Below, one piece after another: positions 17,313 to 26,011 of a stretch of 64,000 bases of DNA. Numbering within the stretch: the first letter of the stretch is position 1; each line of letters starts with the position of its first letter. The translations under genes and the position numbers were made by a program. This stretch comes from an uncultured Pelagibacteraceae bacterium. Lineage in GTDB: Bacteria > Pseudomonadota > Alphaproteobacteria > Pelagibacterales > Pelagibacteraceae. The stretch lies in NCBI GenBank assembly GCA_902605645.1, contig CACLDE010000003.1, positions 1-64,000 of the forward strand, given 5' to 3'. The notes beneath the pieces were generated by a model that was given only the letters and a program-made list of their open reading frames with translations, was not told the origin of the DNA and did not search any database.

Positions 17313-19186
17313 TTTTTTAAAAAAGTTCTTAGTAAAGCTCCGCTAGCTGTAAGAAATGCAGCAAACCAAATCCATAGCATAAAGGGCTTTATTTGAAATT
17401 TTACATTGTAAAAATCTGATCCATCAATATTGCTCATGGTTAAATACAGATCTTGTTTAAGATTAGTTTTTATCGCTGACTCAAACGTCAATGTTTGGGG
17501 ATTGTCGTAAATTCTTATTTCAGGATTTAAATTTTTCTGATAATTTTTTTTAAGATCAAGTATATTAAAGTTGCCTATTATAACATTATAATTGTCCCTT
17601 TTTTCTATTTTTAAATTTTCAAACTTTATTTCAATATTATCTATTTTTTTTGCTTCGCCCACTTTAATATTAAGGTCGTACTCTCTACTATAATTGTGGT
17701 TTAAAATTATGAACAACATTAAAATTCCAAAACCCGTATGAGATAGAAAACTTGGTAAGTTATAGTATGATTTAGTTTTTGAATTAATAATAAAATCCTT
17801 AAGTGAGTGTATAATTAAAAATAGTGACGAAATTATAATTAAATTTGACAAAAGATTGTAACTTTTTAAAAAGGTAAAAATTAAGAAATTAATAACACAC
17901 GATAAAATTAAAATAAAAATTAAAGATTTATAATCATTATATTTTTGTTTTATCCATCTTATTTTTGGTCCGATGGCCATCATTATTAGAAATGGAATAA
18001 TTATCGGAGCGATTACAGAATTGTAAAAAGGTGGCCCAACTGAAATTTTTGTATCGTAAAGAACTTGAGTAAAAATAGGATAAATTGTACCAATAAATAC
18101 AGTGGCTAAATAAAACATCATAAACCAATTATTACCCAGAATAAATGTTTCTTTACTGATTGGCTCAAGATAGAAATTATCATTAATTTTTCTTTTAAAA
18201 AAAATTATGAAGGAAAAAAATATCATTAAAGATAAAAATATTAAAATATACATTCCCCGAGCTGGATCATTTGCAAAAGTATGAACGGAATTTAATATCC
18301 CAGACCTAACTAAAAAGGTTCCAGTTACACTAGAAATAAAAGTAATAATCGATAAAATTAAAACCCAATTATAAAGGTAGTTTCTTTTTTCTAAAACTAA
18401 TACTGAGTGAGCTAATGCAGTCATACAAAACCATGGTATTAGAGATGCATTCTCGACAGGATCCCAAAACCAAAACCCGCCCCAACCTAATTCATAGTAA
18501 GCCCAAATAGAACCAACAATTATACCTAATGATTGAAAACTCCAGGAGATTAATACCCAAATTTTTATTGAAGAGGCAAAATTTTTACCGTTACTGTTAG
18601 AAAGTATTGCCGCCATTGCTGCAGAAAAATAAATTGATGATCCAACAAAACCTAAATACAACAAAGGTGGGTGAATGGCTAAAGCAGGGTCTTGTAAAAT
18701 TGGATTTAATCCTAAACCTTCTGACGGGATAGGTAAAATTTTAAAAAATGGATTTGAATTTGAAATTAAAAATACTAAGAAGCCAAGAATCAAAATATTT
18801 TGTATTAACAAAGTGTAAAGGCTATAGCTTTTTTTTAATTTATAATTAAATAAAAAAAATAAAAAAGAAAAGATTACCATAATATTTACCCATAAGAGTA
18901 GACTACCCTCATGGTTACCCCAAACACCTGCGATTTTATAAAAAATAGGTTTTGCAGTATGAGAGTTTTGATAGACGGCAAGAAGTGAAAAATCTGAAAA
19001 AACAAATGCAAAAATTAATAATAAAAATGATGCAATAATAAATGTTATTTGAAAAAAGGAGAGATAAACTAAGTTTTTTCCAATTAGGATATTTTTTTCT
19101 TTCAGATTTTGATAAGCAAAATAAATAATTGATAATGTAATAAAAATACTTCCAAAAAGTAAAATATTTCCTAGGTTACTTAGCAT
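17309..19186 (-). CDS. ccmF: Haem lyase CcmF
   Basis: CcmF takes haem from CcmE and attaches it to apocytochrome c at the outer face of the inner membrane. The 625-residue protein has many membrane helices and the tryptophan-rich WWD motif GGFWFWDPVENASLIPW. Conserved histidines lie in GNHEGSLLLW and DPALAIHPPLLYLG, matching the haem-ligand positions in the family. It overlaps ccmE by 11 nt and ccmG by 4 nt. Confidence 0.96.
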   Translation of the reverse strand: MLSNLGNILLFGSIFITLSIIYFAYQNLKEKNILIGKNLVYLSFFQITFIIASFLLLIFAFVFSDFSLLAVYQNSHTAKPIFYKIAGVWGNHEGSLLLWVNIMVIFSFLFFLFNYKLKKSYSLYTLLIQNILILGFLVFLISNSNPFFKILPIPSEGLGLNPILQDPALAIHPPLLYLGFVGSSIYFSAAMAAILSNSNGKNFASSIKIWVLISWSFQSLGIIVGSIWAYYELGWGGFWFWDPVENASLIPWFCMTALAHSVLVLEKRNYLYNWVLILSIITFISSVTGTFLVRSGILNSVHTFANDPARGMYILIFLSLMIFFSFIIFFKRKINDNFYLEPISKETFILGNNWFMMFYLATVFIGTIYPIFTQVLYDTKISVGPPFYNSVIAPIIIPFLIMMAIGPKIRWIKQKYNDYKSLIFILILSCVINFLIFTFLKSYNLLSNLIIISSLFLIIHSLKDFIINSKTKSYYNLPSFLSHTGFGILMLFIILNHNYSREYDLNIKVGEAKKIDNIEIKFENLKIEKRDNYNVIIGNFNILDLKKNYQKNLNPEIRIYDNPQTLTFESAIKTNLKQDLYLTMSNIDGSDFYNVKFQIKPFMLWIWFAAFLTASGALLRTFLKK

Positions 19187-19604
19187 TTTCCTTTAATATT
19201 TTTTTCATTTGTGGCGGCATATAATTCTCATCATGTTTAGCCAAAATTCTATCGGCTATTAAATATTTTTTATCATTAAGAATGCCTTCAACTACTGCTT
19301 CTTGCTCCTCAGAGAATAAATTTGGAACAGTGCCACTATAAACAACAATTAATTCTCTTTCGTAATCTGTTAAAACAAATCTTATTTCTTCATTGTTCTG
19401 TAAAATAGAATCTTTTTTTACCATCCCGCCTACTCTTATTATAGAATTTCTCTCTATTTGATTATTCATAAAAATTTCAGATGGGGTATTAAAATATAAT
19501 ATGTTTTGTTTAAGATTTAAATAAATAAAAATTAAAAAAAATACAGTGATAAAGACAATGGAGACGAGAAATAAAAGTCTTGTTTTAATTTTTTTTGTAA
19601 GCAT
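19176..19604 (-). CDS. ccmE: Haem chaperone CcmE
   Basis: CcmE carries haem covalently on a histidine and hands it to CcmF. The 142-residue protein has an N-terminal membrane helix (about 10-28), an OB-fold body with RVGGMVKKDS and YSGTVPNLFSEEQEAVVEG, and the haem-binding motif LAKHDENYMP with His124 and Tyr128. This is the classic histidine type rather than the cysteine variant. Confidence 0.95.
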   Translation of the reverse strand: MLTKKIKTRLLFLVSIVFITVFFLIFIYLNLKQNILYFNTPSEIFMNNQIERNSIIRVGGMVKKDSILQNNEEIRFVLTDYERELIVVYSGTVPNLFSEEQEAVVEGILNDKKYLIADRILAKHDENYMPPQMKKILKENAK

Positions 19605-19614
19605 TCAAGATGCT

Positions 19615-19848
19615 TTAGCTTAATTTGTTTTGCGATGCTAAAATACTGCTGATGACTTTAGACGATTTGGCAATTCTTTTTTTGTGTTTTGCTGGTAATT
19701 TTTCTAATTCCTTAGCAAATTCGTTTTCATATTTTTTTAAAGTTTTTCTAGTTCTGTAAAAAAGTAAAGAGCAAAAAATAAAAACTATTAAAAAGGATGA
19801 CCAGACGTAAAATCCATATCCACCCATTTTTAAAAATTCAATAATCAT
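19615..19848 (-). CDS. ccmD: Haem exporter protein CcmD
   Basis: CcmD is a small membrane protein that helps release holo-CcmE from the CcmABC complex. The product has 77 residues with one helix after the typical MGGYGFYVWSSF start and a charged cytoplasmic tail. Position between ccmC and ccmE, with a 4-nt overlap with ccmC, supports the call despite the weak sequence conservation of this family. Confidence 0.85.
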   Translation of the reverse strand: MIIEFLKMGGYGFYVWSSFLIVFIFCSLLFYRTRKTLKKYENEFAKELEKLPAKHKKRIAKSSKVISSILASQNKLS

Positions 19849-20549
19849 AATCTTTTAATATTCTGCTTCTTTATTTTAATGATTTCTGTTTTGTATTTCA
19901 TTAGAAAAATTAACGCACAATACAGCAATAAAACCAATAACATCAAGAATAATGGAACCAACATGCTAGAATGAATGCTAGATGTACCCAAAAATTTAAT
20001 ACTAGCTGGCTGATGTAGAGTCGACCACCACTCAACTGAATATTTAATAATTGGAATATTAATTATTCCTAGAATAGATATAAATGACAAAATTTTAGTT
20101 AAATTGTGATTATTCTTAAAATACTTCAGTGAAAGAATAAACAAAACGTAAAATAACATTAATACTAACATCGAAGTAAGTCTTGCATCCCAGGCCCACC
20201 AGGTTCCCCAAGTTGGTTTTCCCCATAAAGATCCGGTTACGATTGAAAGGCATGTAAATAATAAACCTATGGGTGCTAAACTTTTTATAAATAAAAATAA
20301 GTTTTTTATTTTAAATATAAAATTTAGTATTGTACTTACTGCAATCAGTGAAAAAATTGAGAGCCCAATCCATGCTGAGGGTACATGAACATACATAATT
20401 CTCACAGAGTCACCTTGTAGGTAATCGACGGGGGAAATAATCAAAGCGAAAGAAATTCCAATTATTAAAATTACAAAAAAAATTGAATTGATAAATTTAA
20501 TAAATTTGTCAATATAGACTATTATATTTCCTAAAGAAAAAAATTCCAT
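19845..20549 (-). CDS. ccmC: Haem exporter protein CcmC
   Basis: CcmC loads haem onto CcmE in the inner membrane. The 234-residue protein has six helices, the WWD motif WGKPTWGTWWAWDARLTS, and flanking conserved histidines in MYVHVPSAW and WSTLHQPAS. It is the first gene of the visible ccm run. The ABC-type partners CcmA and CcmB are not in this window and must lie elsewhere if the system is complete. Confidence 0.95.
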   Translation of the reverse strand: MEFFSLGNIIVYIDKFIKFINSIFFVILIIGISFALIISPVDYLQGDSVRIMYVHVPSAWIGLSIFSLIAVSTILNFIFKIKNLFLFIKSLAPIGLLFTCLSIVTGSLWGKPTWGTWWAWDARLTSMLVLMLFYVLFILSLKYFKNNHNLTKILSFISILGIINIPIIKYSVEWWSTLHQPASIKFLGTSSIHSSMLVPLFLMLLVLLLYCALIFLMKYKTEIIKIKKQNIKRL

Positions 20550-20596
20550 TAACAGCTAATTACTACAGTATTTTTTTTAAGGGAAGGTGCATTTTT

Positions 20597-20649
20597 GCCT
20601 AATTGAGAATTGAGAGGGAGTAAGAAGTATGAGTAATCCCCAATTAGGC
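20597..20649 (+). promoter_or_regulatory. Inverted repeat covering the ribosome-binding site of a 32-aa ORF
   Basis: GCCTAATTG (20597-20605) and CAATTAGGC (20641-20649) are perfect 9-bp arms. Inside them GGGA (20616-20619), the core of the Shine-Dalgarno AGGGAG, can pair with TCCC (20637-20640) just inside the ORF. The folded form would hide the ribosome-binding site and start codon. Confidence 0.5.
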
Positions 20650-20727
20650 TTGAACACTAAAAAACTATTTGAATTTTTTGGCGGAGTTTTGAACCAAAAA
20701 TGTTTAATTTGTGGCGATAAAGTTTAA
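20629..20727 (+). CDS. Candidate 32-residue peptide with CxxC motif, unknown function
   Basis: An ATG at 20629 is preceded by a strong Shine-Dalgarno AGGGAG (20615-20620) at an ideal 8-nt spacing, unusual for this genome. The frame runs to a TAA at 20725-20727. The peptide starts MSNPQLGLNTKKLFEFFGG and ends NQKCLICGDKV, so it has an amphipathic middle and a CLIC cysteine pair that could bind a metal. It is the only open stretch in the ccmC-hspQ gap and its stop overlaps the end of the convergent hspQ by 4 nt. No family is recognised; a chance ORF remains possible. Confidence 0.5.
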   Translation: MSNPQLGLNTKKLFEFFGGVLNQKCLICGDKV

Positions 20728-21044
20728 TTAGAGGGTTTTAGATAGCTAGTCCCTTTTTTCCCAACAAATATTTCTTCTATTAAAGGGTGTTTAACAGGCT
20801 CTTTTGAGTCATCTACTAATAGATTTTGTTCTGAGACGTAAGCTTCGTAGGTTACTTCATTACTCTCAGCAAGAAGATGATAAAAGGGTTGATTTTTTCT
20901 TGGTCTAACATCTTTAGGAATAGATTGATACCATTCCTCGGAATTATTAAATTCAAAATCAACGTCGTAGATCACTCCTCTGAAATCAAAATGACGGTGC
21001 TTAACTACTTCACCTATCGAAAACTTTGCTTTATTAATAGACAT
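20724..21044 (-). CDS. hspQ: Heat shock protein HspQ
   Basis: HspQ is a small protein linked to Lon protease activation and binding of hemimethylated DNA in enterobacteria. The product has 106 residues, the usual size. Family signatures visible are KFSIGEVVKHRHFDFRGVIYD, the block RPRKNQPFYHLLAE and the C-terminal YVSEQNL. It appears to be a single-gene transcript between the candidate mini-ORF and the septation-protein gene. Confidence 0.9.
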   Translation of the reverse strand: MSINKAKFSIGEVVKHRHFDFRGVIYDVDFEFNNSEEWYQSIPKDVRPRKNQPFYHLLAESNEVTYEAYVSEQNLLVDDSKEPVKHPLIEEIFVGKKGTSYLKPSN

Positions 21045-21106
21045 TCTTAATACTTAATAACTTTTAATCTAAAATCAATATATAAATTTAATAATAAATA
21101 TATTTA

Positions 21107-21115
21107 TGTTAGAAT
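21107..21115 (+). promoter_or_regulatory. Extended -10 promoter element before the YciB-type gene
   Basis: TGTTAGAAT (TG-n-TAGAAT) ends 6 nt before the GTG start at 21122. Transcription from it would begin at or next to the start codon, so the mRNA may be leaderless. No Shine-Dalgarno is present, in keeping with this. Confidence 0.4.
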
Positions 21116-21121
21116 TTATAT

Positions 21122-21682
21122 GTGAATAAGTCTTTATTAAAATTTGTCACAGACTTCGGGCCTCTATTAATATTTTTTTACTTTTACAAAAAGAGTGGTA
21201 ATAATTTAAGTGTTGCTATACCCCCACTTATAATCTCAACAATAATTGCAGTAGTCATAGTTTATATGGTTGAAAGAAAGGTTCCTTACGTTCCTCTTTT
21301 AGGTGCTGCGTTAATATCATTATTTGGAGGACTAACTTTATATTTTGATAATCCAATCTTTATTTACTTAAAACCAACAATTATAAATTTAATATTCGCA
21401 GCAGCTTTGTTAATAAGTGACACTTTTCTTAAAAAAAATCTTTTAAAGATTTTTCTTAAGAATGCTTTTAAAATAAATGATTTAGGGTGGACATTGCTTA
21501 ACAGAAGGTGGGCATATTTTTTTATTTTTTTAGCATTTTTGAACGAAATTGTTTGGAGATCTTTTGCTCCTGAAAAAGAATATATTTGGGTTAATTTTAA
21601 AGTTTGGGGAATTTTACCTTTAACTTTTATATTTACAGCATTACAATTACCATTAATTAATAAATATAAAAAAAATGAATAA
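21122..21682 (+). CDS. Inner membrane septation protein A (YciB/IspZ family)
   Basis: A 186-residue membrane protein with about five helices. It has the family pattern FVTDFGPLLIFFYFYKKSG near the start, KPTIINLIFAAALL in the middle and the charged NRRWAYFFIFLAFLNEIVW. It is proposed to act in septation or cell-envelope synthesis. The start is GTG; the nearby upstream ATG codons are followed at once by stops. It overlaps the DUF2794 gene by 8 nt. In many alphaproteobacteria this gene follows ftsY; here it is 17 kb away. Confidence 0.88.
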   Translation: MNKSLLKFVTDFGPLLIFFYFYKKSGNNLSVAIPPLIISTIIAVVIVYMVERKVPYVPLLGAALISLFGGLTLYFDNPIFIYLKPTIINLIFAAALLISDTFLKKNLLKIFLKNAFKINDLGWTLLNRRWAYFFIFLAFLNEIVWRSFAPEKEYIWVNFKVWGILPLTFIFTALQLPLINKYKKNE

Positions 21683-22016
21683 TATTAAATTAATCATAGA
21701 TAACGATCGGAAGACAAAACAACCCTATTTTATTAAAAAAGAACTTCAAACGATTTTAAATTTATATGCAAAGATGGTATCTAATGGCAGCTGGAAAGAT
21801 TATAGTCTTTATACAGGAAATAAAGAAATTTCATTTAATATATATAAGAGAGCCTCGGAAAAACCATTCTTAAGGATTTTAAAAAATTTGAAACCTAGTT
21901 ATAAAAATGAGAAGTATTTAATTAAGGACAAGAATGGTAGAATAATTCAAAAATCAGAAAATTTGAAGTTGCTAATTGATAGAACTAGTCTAGGAAAAAT
22001 TGAATTAATTAAATAA
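21675..22016 (+). CDS. DUF2794-family protein, unknown function
   Basis: A 113-residue soluble protein typical of alphaproteobacteria. Family-like features are ELQTILNLYAKMVSNGSWKDY, the block ISFNIYKRASEKPFLRILK and YLIKDKNGRIIQKSENL. No function is known. It overlaps the septation-protein gene by 8 nt, which implies coupled expression. Confidence 0.7.
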   Translation: MNNIKLIIDNDRKTKQPYFIKKELQTILNLYAKMVSNGSWKDYSLYTGNKEISFNIYKRASEKPFLRILKNLKPSYKNEKYLIKDKNGRIIQKSENLKLLIDRTSLGKIELIK

Positions 22017-22017
22017 A

Positions 22018-22770
22018 TTATCTTCTTTGGCCAAAAAGTCTTAAAAGCATTATAAATAAATTAATGAAGTCTAAATAAAGAGTTAAAGCTCCCATAACAG
22101 CTTTTTTTCCCATAAGCTCTCCACTATCACTAGCTAAATACATATTTTTGATTTTTTGAGTATCATATGCAGTTAGACCAACAAATACTAACACACCGAT
22201 TATAGATATTACAAAATACATCATTGAAGATTTTAAAAATATATTTACTAAAGATGCGATTATAATTCCAATTAAACCCATCATTAAAAATGAGCCTAAT
22301 TTTGTTAGATCTCTTTTAGTTGTATATCCATAAATACTCATAGCTCCAAAAGTTCCTGCAGTAATAAAAAAAACTCTAGTTATACTAGTTCCTGTATAAG
22401 CAAGAAAAATTGAAGATAACGAAGCTCCCATTAATGCTGCAAATATCCAAAAAACTGTTTGAGCTTTGGACGCACTCATTTTTGCGATACCGAAGCTCAT
22501 GTAAAAAACCACACCAAGTGGTGCTAACATTATAATCCAAGCAAAACCAGAGTTATATAAAGTGTTTCCCAATTGAGTTAATCCAAGTATTTCTCCGTTG
22601 GGACCGCTTACAACCGCCATCTTAAACAAAAGCAAAGCTATAAAACCAGTAAGAGCCACTCCTGAAGCCATATAATTATAAACTTTAAGCATATAAGCCC
22701 TTAGGCCCTGATCAATTATTGCTTCAGATACTGAAGATCTCGTTGCTGAACTTTGTTTGTTAGAAACCAT
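22018..22770 (-). CDS. Bax inhibitor-1/YccA family membrane protein
   Basis: A 250-residue protein with seven hydrophobic helices, the BI-1 fold, which in characterised members forms a pH-sensitive calcium leak channel or interacts with the FtsH protease. Signatures are YNYMASGVALTGFIAL, the long helix run and the C-terminal LTLYLDFINLFIMLLRLFG, including the conserved aspartates in TAYDTQKI and YLDF. It is monocistronic, abutting the convergent DUF2794 gene. Confidence 0.92.
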   Translation of the reverse strand: MVSNKQSSATRSSVSEAIIDQGLRAYMLKVYNYMASGVALTGFIALLLFKMAVVSGPNGEILGLTQLGNTLYNSGFAWIIMLAPLGVVFYMSFGIAKMSASKAQTVFWIFAALMGASLSSIFLAYTGTSITRVFFITAGTFGAMSIYGYTTKRDLTKLGSFLMMGLIGIIIASLVNIFLKSSMMYFVISIIGVLVFVGLTAYDTQKIKNMYLASDSGELMGKKAVMGALTLYLDFINLFIMLLRLFGQRR

Positions 22771-22840
22771 AACTTTAATATAAGAAATTTTATTGACTTT
22801 TCAATAGGCAATTTTTCCTTTAAAAAACATTACATTTATT

Positions 22841-23878
22841 ATGAAATTCAAAAAATTGGGGAACACTGATCTAGAAGTAAGCCTTATTTGTTTAGGTACT
22901 ATGACTTGGGGAACTCAAAACACCGAGAAAGAGGCTTTTGAGCAAATGGATTATGCGCTTCAACAAGGGGTAAATTTTTTTGATACTGCAGAACTTTATT
23001 CTGTACCTCCCACGCCAGATTCATACGGTAAAACCGAAATAATGATTGGTAACTGGTTTGAGAAAAGAAAAAATAGGGATAAAATAATTTTAGCTACAAA
23101 AGTCGCAGGGCCGGGTTGTAATTGGATAAGAGGTGGCGGCAATAATTTTTCTGAAGAAAAAATGGGTAAGGCTATAGATGACAGTCTAAAAAGATTGAAG
23201 ACAGATTATATAGATCTTTATCAGCTCCATTGGCCAGAAAGGTCTACAAACTGTTTTGGTAGAAGAGAATTTTCCGTAAATGAAAATGAGAAAGATTGGA
23301 ATGACTTTGAGTCTATTCTAAAAGCTTTAGAAAAATTTATAAAAACTGGAAAAATTAGATATATTGGGATGTCAAATGAGACCCCTTACGGATTATCAAA
23401 ATATTTAGAATTATCTAAAAATAAAAAGCTACCGAGAATGATGTCAGTTCAAAATCCATATAGCTTGGTTAATAGAACTTATGAAGTGGGTATGTCAGAA
23501 ATATCTGTAAGGGAGAAATGTGGACTGCTAGTTTATTATCCTTTAGCAGCCGGTGCTTTATCTGGTAAATATATGAATGGTCAAATGCCTAAAAATGCTC
23601 GAATGAGTTTATTTAAAGGGTGGGAAAGAATGATAAACCCTTTGGCCATGAAGGCATATGGAGAGTACTGTAAATTAGCAAAAGAAAATAATATCACTAT
23701 GGTTCAGCTTGCTCAGGCTTTTGTAAATTCAAGACCCTTTGTAACTAGTAATATTATTGGTGCTACATCTATGGATCAATTAAAAGAAAATATCGGAAGT
23801 ATAAATGTTACACTAAATCAAGATACTTTAGATAAAATCAATTTAATTCACAATAATAATCCAAATCCAGCACCTTGA
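22841..23878 (+). CDS. Aldo/keto reductase (Tas-like)
   Basis: A TIM-barrel NADPH-dependent oxidoreductase of 345 residues. The catalytic tetrad is visible: Asp in FFDTAELYSVP with its Tyr, Lys in ILATKVAGPG, and His in DLYQLHWPER. C-terminal NIIGATSMDQLKENI is the cofactor-binding stretch. The DSYGKTE insertion and overall pattern resemble the Tas subgroup. The physiological carbonyl substrate is unknown. Confidence 0.92.
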   Translation: MKFKKLGNTDLEVSLICLGTMTWGTQNTEKEAFEQMDYALQQGVNFFDTAELYSVPPTPDSYGKTEIMIGNWFEKRKNRDKIILATKVAGPGCNWIRGGGNNFSEEKMGKAIDDSLKRLKTDYIDLYQLHWPERSTNCFGRREFSVNENEKDWNDFESILKALEKFIKTGKIRYIGMSNETPYGLSKYLELSKNKKLPRMMSVQNPYSLVNRTYEVGMSEISVREKCGLLVYYPLAAGALSGKYMNGQMPKNARMSLFKGWERMINPLAMKAYGEYCKLAKENNITMVQLAQAFVNSRPFVTSNIIGATSMDQLKENIGSINVTLNQDTLDKINLIHNNNPNPAP

Positions 23879-23922
23879 TACAAACCATTGAATTAGATTT
23901 TTTTTAGTATAAAAAAGTGTTT

Positions 23923-24423
23923 ATGAAAATAAAAACATTGGGATATTTTTTATTATTTTGCTTTCTAGCTTCAAATAGTTTTGCAAATACCCCTAAATCT
24001 TCTGGTAAGTATAAAAACTGGGAAAGTTTTACATTAACGACTGATAAAGGGAAAGTTTGCTTCGCGCAAACCAAACCTGTAAAGAGAGCTCCTGCAGCGA
24101 TTAAAAGAAATGACTCGAGAATATTCGTTACGTTTAGACCGAATGAAAATATTAAAGATGAAATTAGTATTACTAGTGGTCATGCTTACAAAAATTCAAC
24201 GGTTTCAGCAAAATCAGGAAAAAGTAACTTTTCTTTTTTTTCACAAGGAGACTTTGCGTGGTTGCTAGATGAAAATGAGGAAAAAAAATTTATTAAATTA
24301 ATGAAGAGAGCAACTGATTTAATGATTAAGGGTAAAACAAAAGATGGCGCAGAAACGACAGACCACTACTCTATGATGGGATTTACTAAGGCATATAATA
24401 CTGCCAAAAAAGTTTGTAGTTAA
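23923..24423 (+). CDS. IalB-like (invasion-associated locus B) secreted protein
   Basis: A secreted protein of 166 residues with a signal peptide (MKIKTLGYFLLFCFLASNS, cleavage near SFA). The body shows the IalB-family pattern: KYKNWESFTL, KVCFAQTKPVK, a beta-rich centre and the closing Cys in AKKVCS. An in-frame GTG lies 6 nt upstream at 23917, but the ATG at 23923 gives the more typical signal peptide. Despite the name, the family is widespread in free-living alphaproteobacteria with unclear function. It overlaps argG by 1 nt. Confidence 0.78.
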   Translation: MKIKTLGYFLLFCFLASNSFANTPKSSGKYKNWESFTLTTDKGKVCFAQTKPVKRAPAAIKRNDSRIFVTFRPNENIKDEISITSGHAYKNSTVSAKSGKSNFSFFSQGDFAWLLDENEEKKFIKLMKRATDLMIKGKTKDGAETTDHYSMMGFTKAYNTAKKVCS

Positions 24424-25604
24424 TGAAAAAAATTGTTTTAGCTTACTCTGGAGGTTTAGATACCTCAATAATTCTTAAGTGGTTGCAAATAAATTATAAA
24501 GCTGAAGTAATTGCCTATACTTCAAATATAGGTCAAGATTTAAACAAGGATAAAATAATTCAAAATGCAAAGAGGCTGGGTGTTAAAAAAATTATTATAG
24601 AAGATTTAAAAAATATTTTTGTAAAAGATTATGTTTTTCCGATGATTAGAGCTCACGCAGTCTACGAGGGTGTTTATTTATTAGGAACCTCAATTGCAAG
24701 ACCTTTAATTGCAAAGAGACAAATTCAAATTGCAAAAAAATTTAAAGCTTTTGCTGTTTCTCATGGGGCTACAGGAAAAGGCAACGATCAAGTAAGGTTT
24801 GAGCTTGGATATTCTTTTTTTGGTAAGAAGATCAAAGTAATAGCACCATGGAGAGAATGGAAACTTCAATCTAGATCAGATTTAATTAAATATGCAAAAA
24901 AATATAAAATTCCTATTCCTAAGGATAAAAAAGGCGCTCCTCCTTTTTCTGTAGATGATAATTTATTTCATGTTTCAACTGAAGGTAAAGTGCTTGAAAA
25001 TCCGAGAAACGCTCCTCCAGAATTTATTTTTCAAAAAACTACTTCTCCTGAAAAAGCAAAAAATAAAGCTGTTAGAGTTAAAATTGGTTTTAAAAATAGT
25101 GATCCAGTATCTATCAACGGAAAGAAATACAAACCCGAGTTACTCCTTGAAAAGTTAAACAAAATTGGAGGAGTTAATGCTGTGGGCAGAGTTGATCTTG
25201 TAGAAAATAGATTTATTGGAATTAAGTCCAGAGGAGTTTATGAAACTCCTGGAGGTACTATCTTGTATTATGCCCATAGAGCAATGGAGTCGGTGACATT
25301 AGACAAGGAAACTATGCATACAAAAGAGAGAATTATGCCTTTGTACTCTGAATTAGTTTATAATGGATATTGGTTTTCAAAAAGAAGGTTAAATCTTCAA
25401 AAAATTGTAGATAAAAAAAGAAATCATGTTAACGGGGAAGTGATTCTAAAAATCTATAAGGGAAACATCACTATTTTATCAAGAAGATCTAAAAATAAAG
25501 CATATTCATTGAAAAAAGTTTCTTTTGAAGAGAACAAAACATTTAAAAAATCTAAAATTGAGAAATTCATAAAATATCATTCAAAACAATTACATAAACA
25601 GTAA
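24423..25604 (+). CDS. argG: Argininosuccinate synthase
   Basis: ArgG joins citrulline and aspartate using ATP in arginine synthesis. The 393-residue protein has the ATP-binding P-loop LAYSGGLDTSI at its N-terminus, YTSNIGQD, GATGKGNDQVRFE and the C-terminal synthetase domain with ENRFIGIKSRGVYETPGG. Length is standard. It overlaps the IalB-like gene upstream by 1 nt; argH is not adjacent. Confidence 0.97.
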   Translation: MKKIVLAYSGGLDTSIILKWLQINYKAEVIAYTSNIGQDLNKDKIIQNAKRLGVKKIIIEDLKNIFVKDYVFPMIRAHAVYEGVYLLGTSIARPLIAKRQIQIAKKFKAFAVSHGATGKGNDQVRFELGYSFFGKKIKVIAPWREWKLQSRSDLIKYAKKYKIPIPKDKKGAPPFSVDDNLFHVSTEGKVLENPRNAPPEFIFQKTTSPEKAKNKAVRVKIGFKNSDPVSINGKKYKPELLLEKLNKIGGVNAVGRVDLVENRFIGIKSRGVYETPGGTILYYAHRAMESVTLDKETMHTKERIMPLYSELVYNGYWFSKRRLNLQKIVDKKRNHVNGEVILKIYKGNITILSRRSKNKAYSLKKVSFEENKTFKKSKIEKFIKYHSKQLHKQ

Positions 25605-25624
25605 AAATTTGTTAAAAGATAAGT

Positions 25625-26011
25625 ATGAATTCAACGATTCGAAATATTCAATTAGTTGCTGTGTTAATTGTTTTGTTTGCAACTGTTATTGCTTTCTTCT
25701 TAGAAATCCATGAAATGTATGAAAATAAGGATATAAATTTAGCCGATCTCCTTCTTATGTTTATTTATATAGAAGTTATAGGTTTAGTAAGATCTTATTG
25801 GGAAACAAGATCTGTGAGAATTACCTATCCAATGATCATCGCTATAACAGCTTTAGCTCGGTTTATAATTCTTCAAGATAAGGATCAAGATCCAACAAAT
25901 TTAATTTATATATCGTTAGCTATTTTAATTGTTGCTGCCGCAACCGTCATTATAAGATTTAGAAATAGTAAAATTTTGAAATTGGACTCATCGCGATCTA
26001 ACGAGCTTTAA
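25625..26011 (+). CDS. PsiE-like membrane protein
   Basis: A 128-residue protein with four membrane helices resembling the phosphate-starvation-inducible PsiE family: DLLLMFIYIEVIGLVRSYWE followed by IAITALARFIIL. The role of PsiE is unknown. It follows argG by 20 nt and its 3' end overlaps the convergent folD gene by 14 nt. Confidence 0.78.
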   Translation: MNSTIRNIQLVAVLIVLFATVIAFFLEIHEMYENKDINLADLLLMFIYIEVIGLVRSYWETRSVRITYPMIIAITALARFIILQDKDQDPTNLIYISLAILIVAAATVIIRFRNSKILKLDSSRSNEL

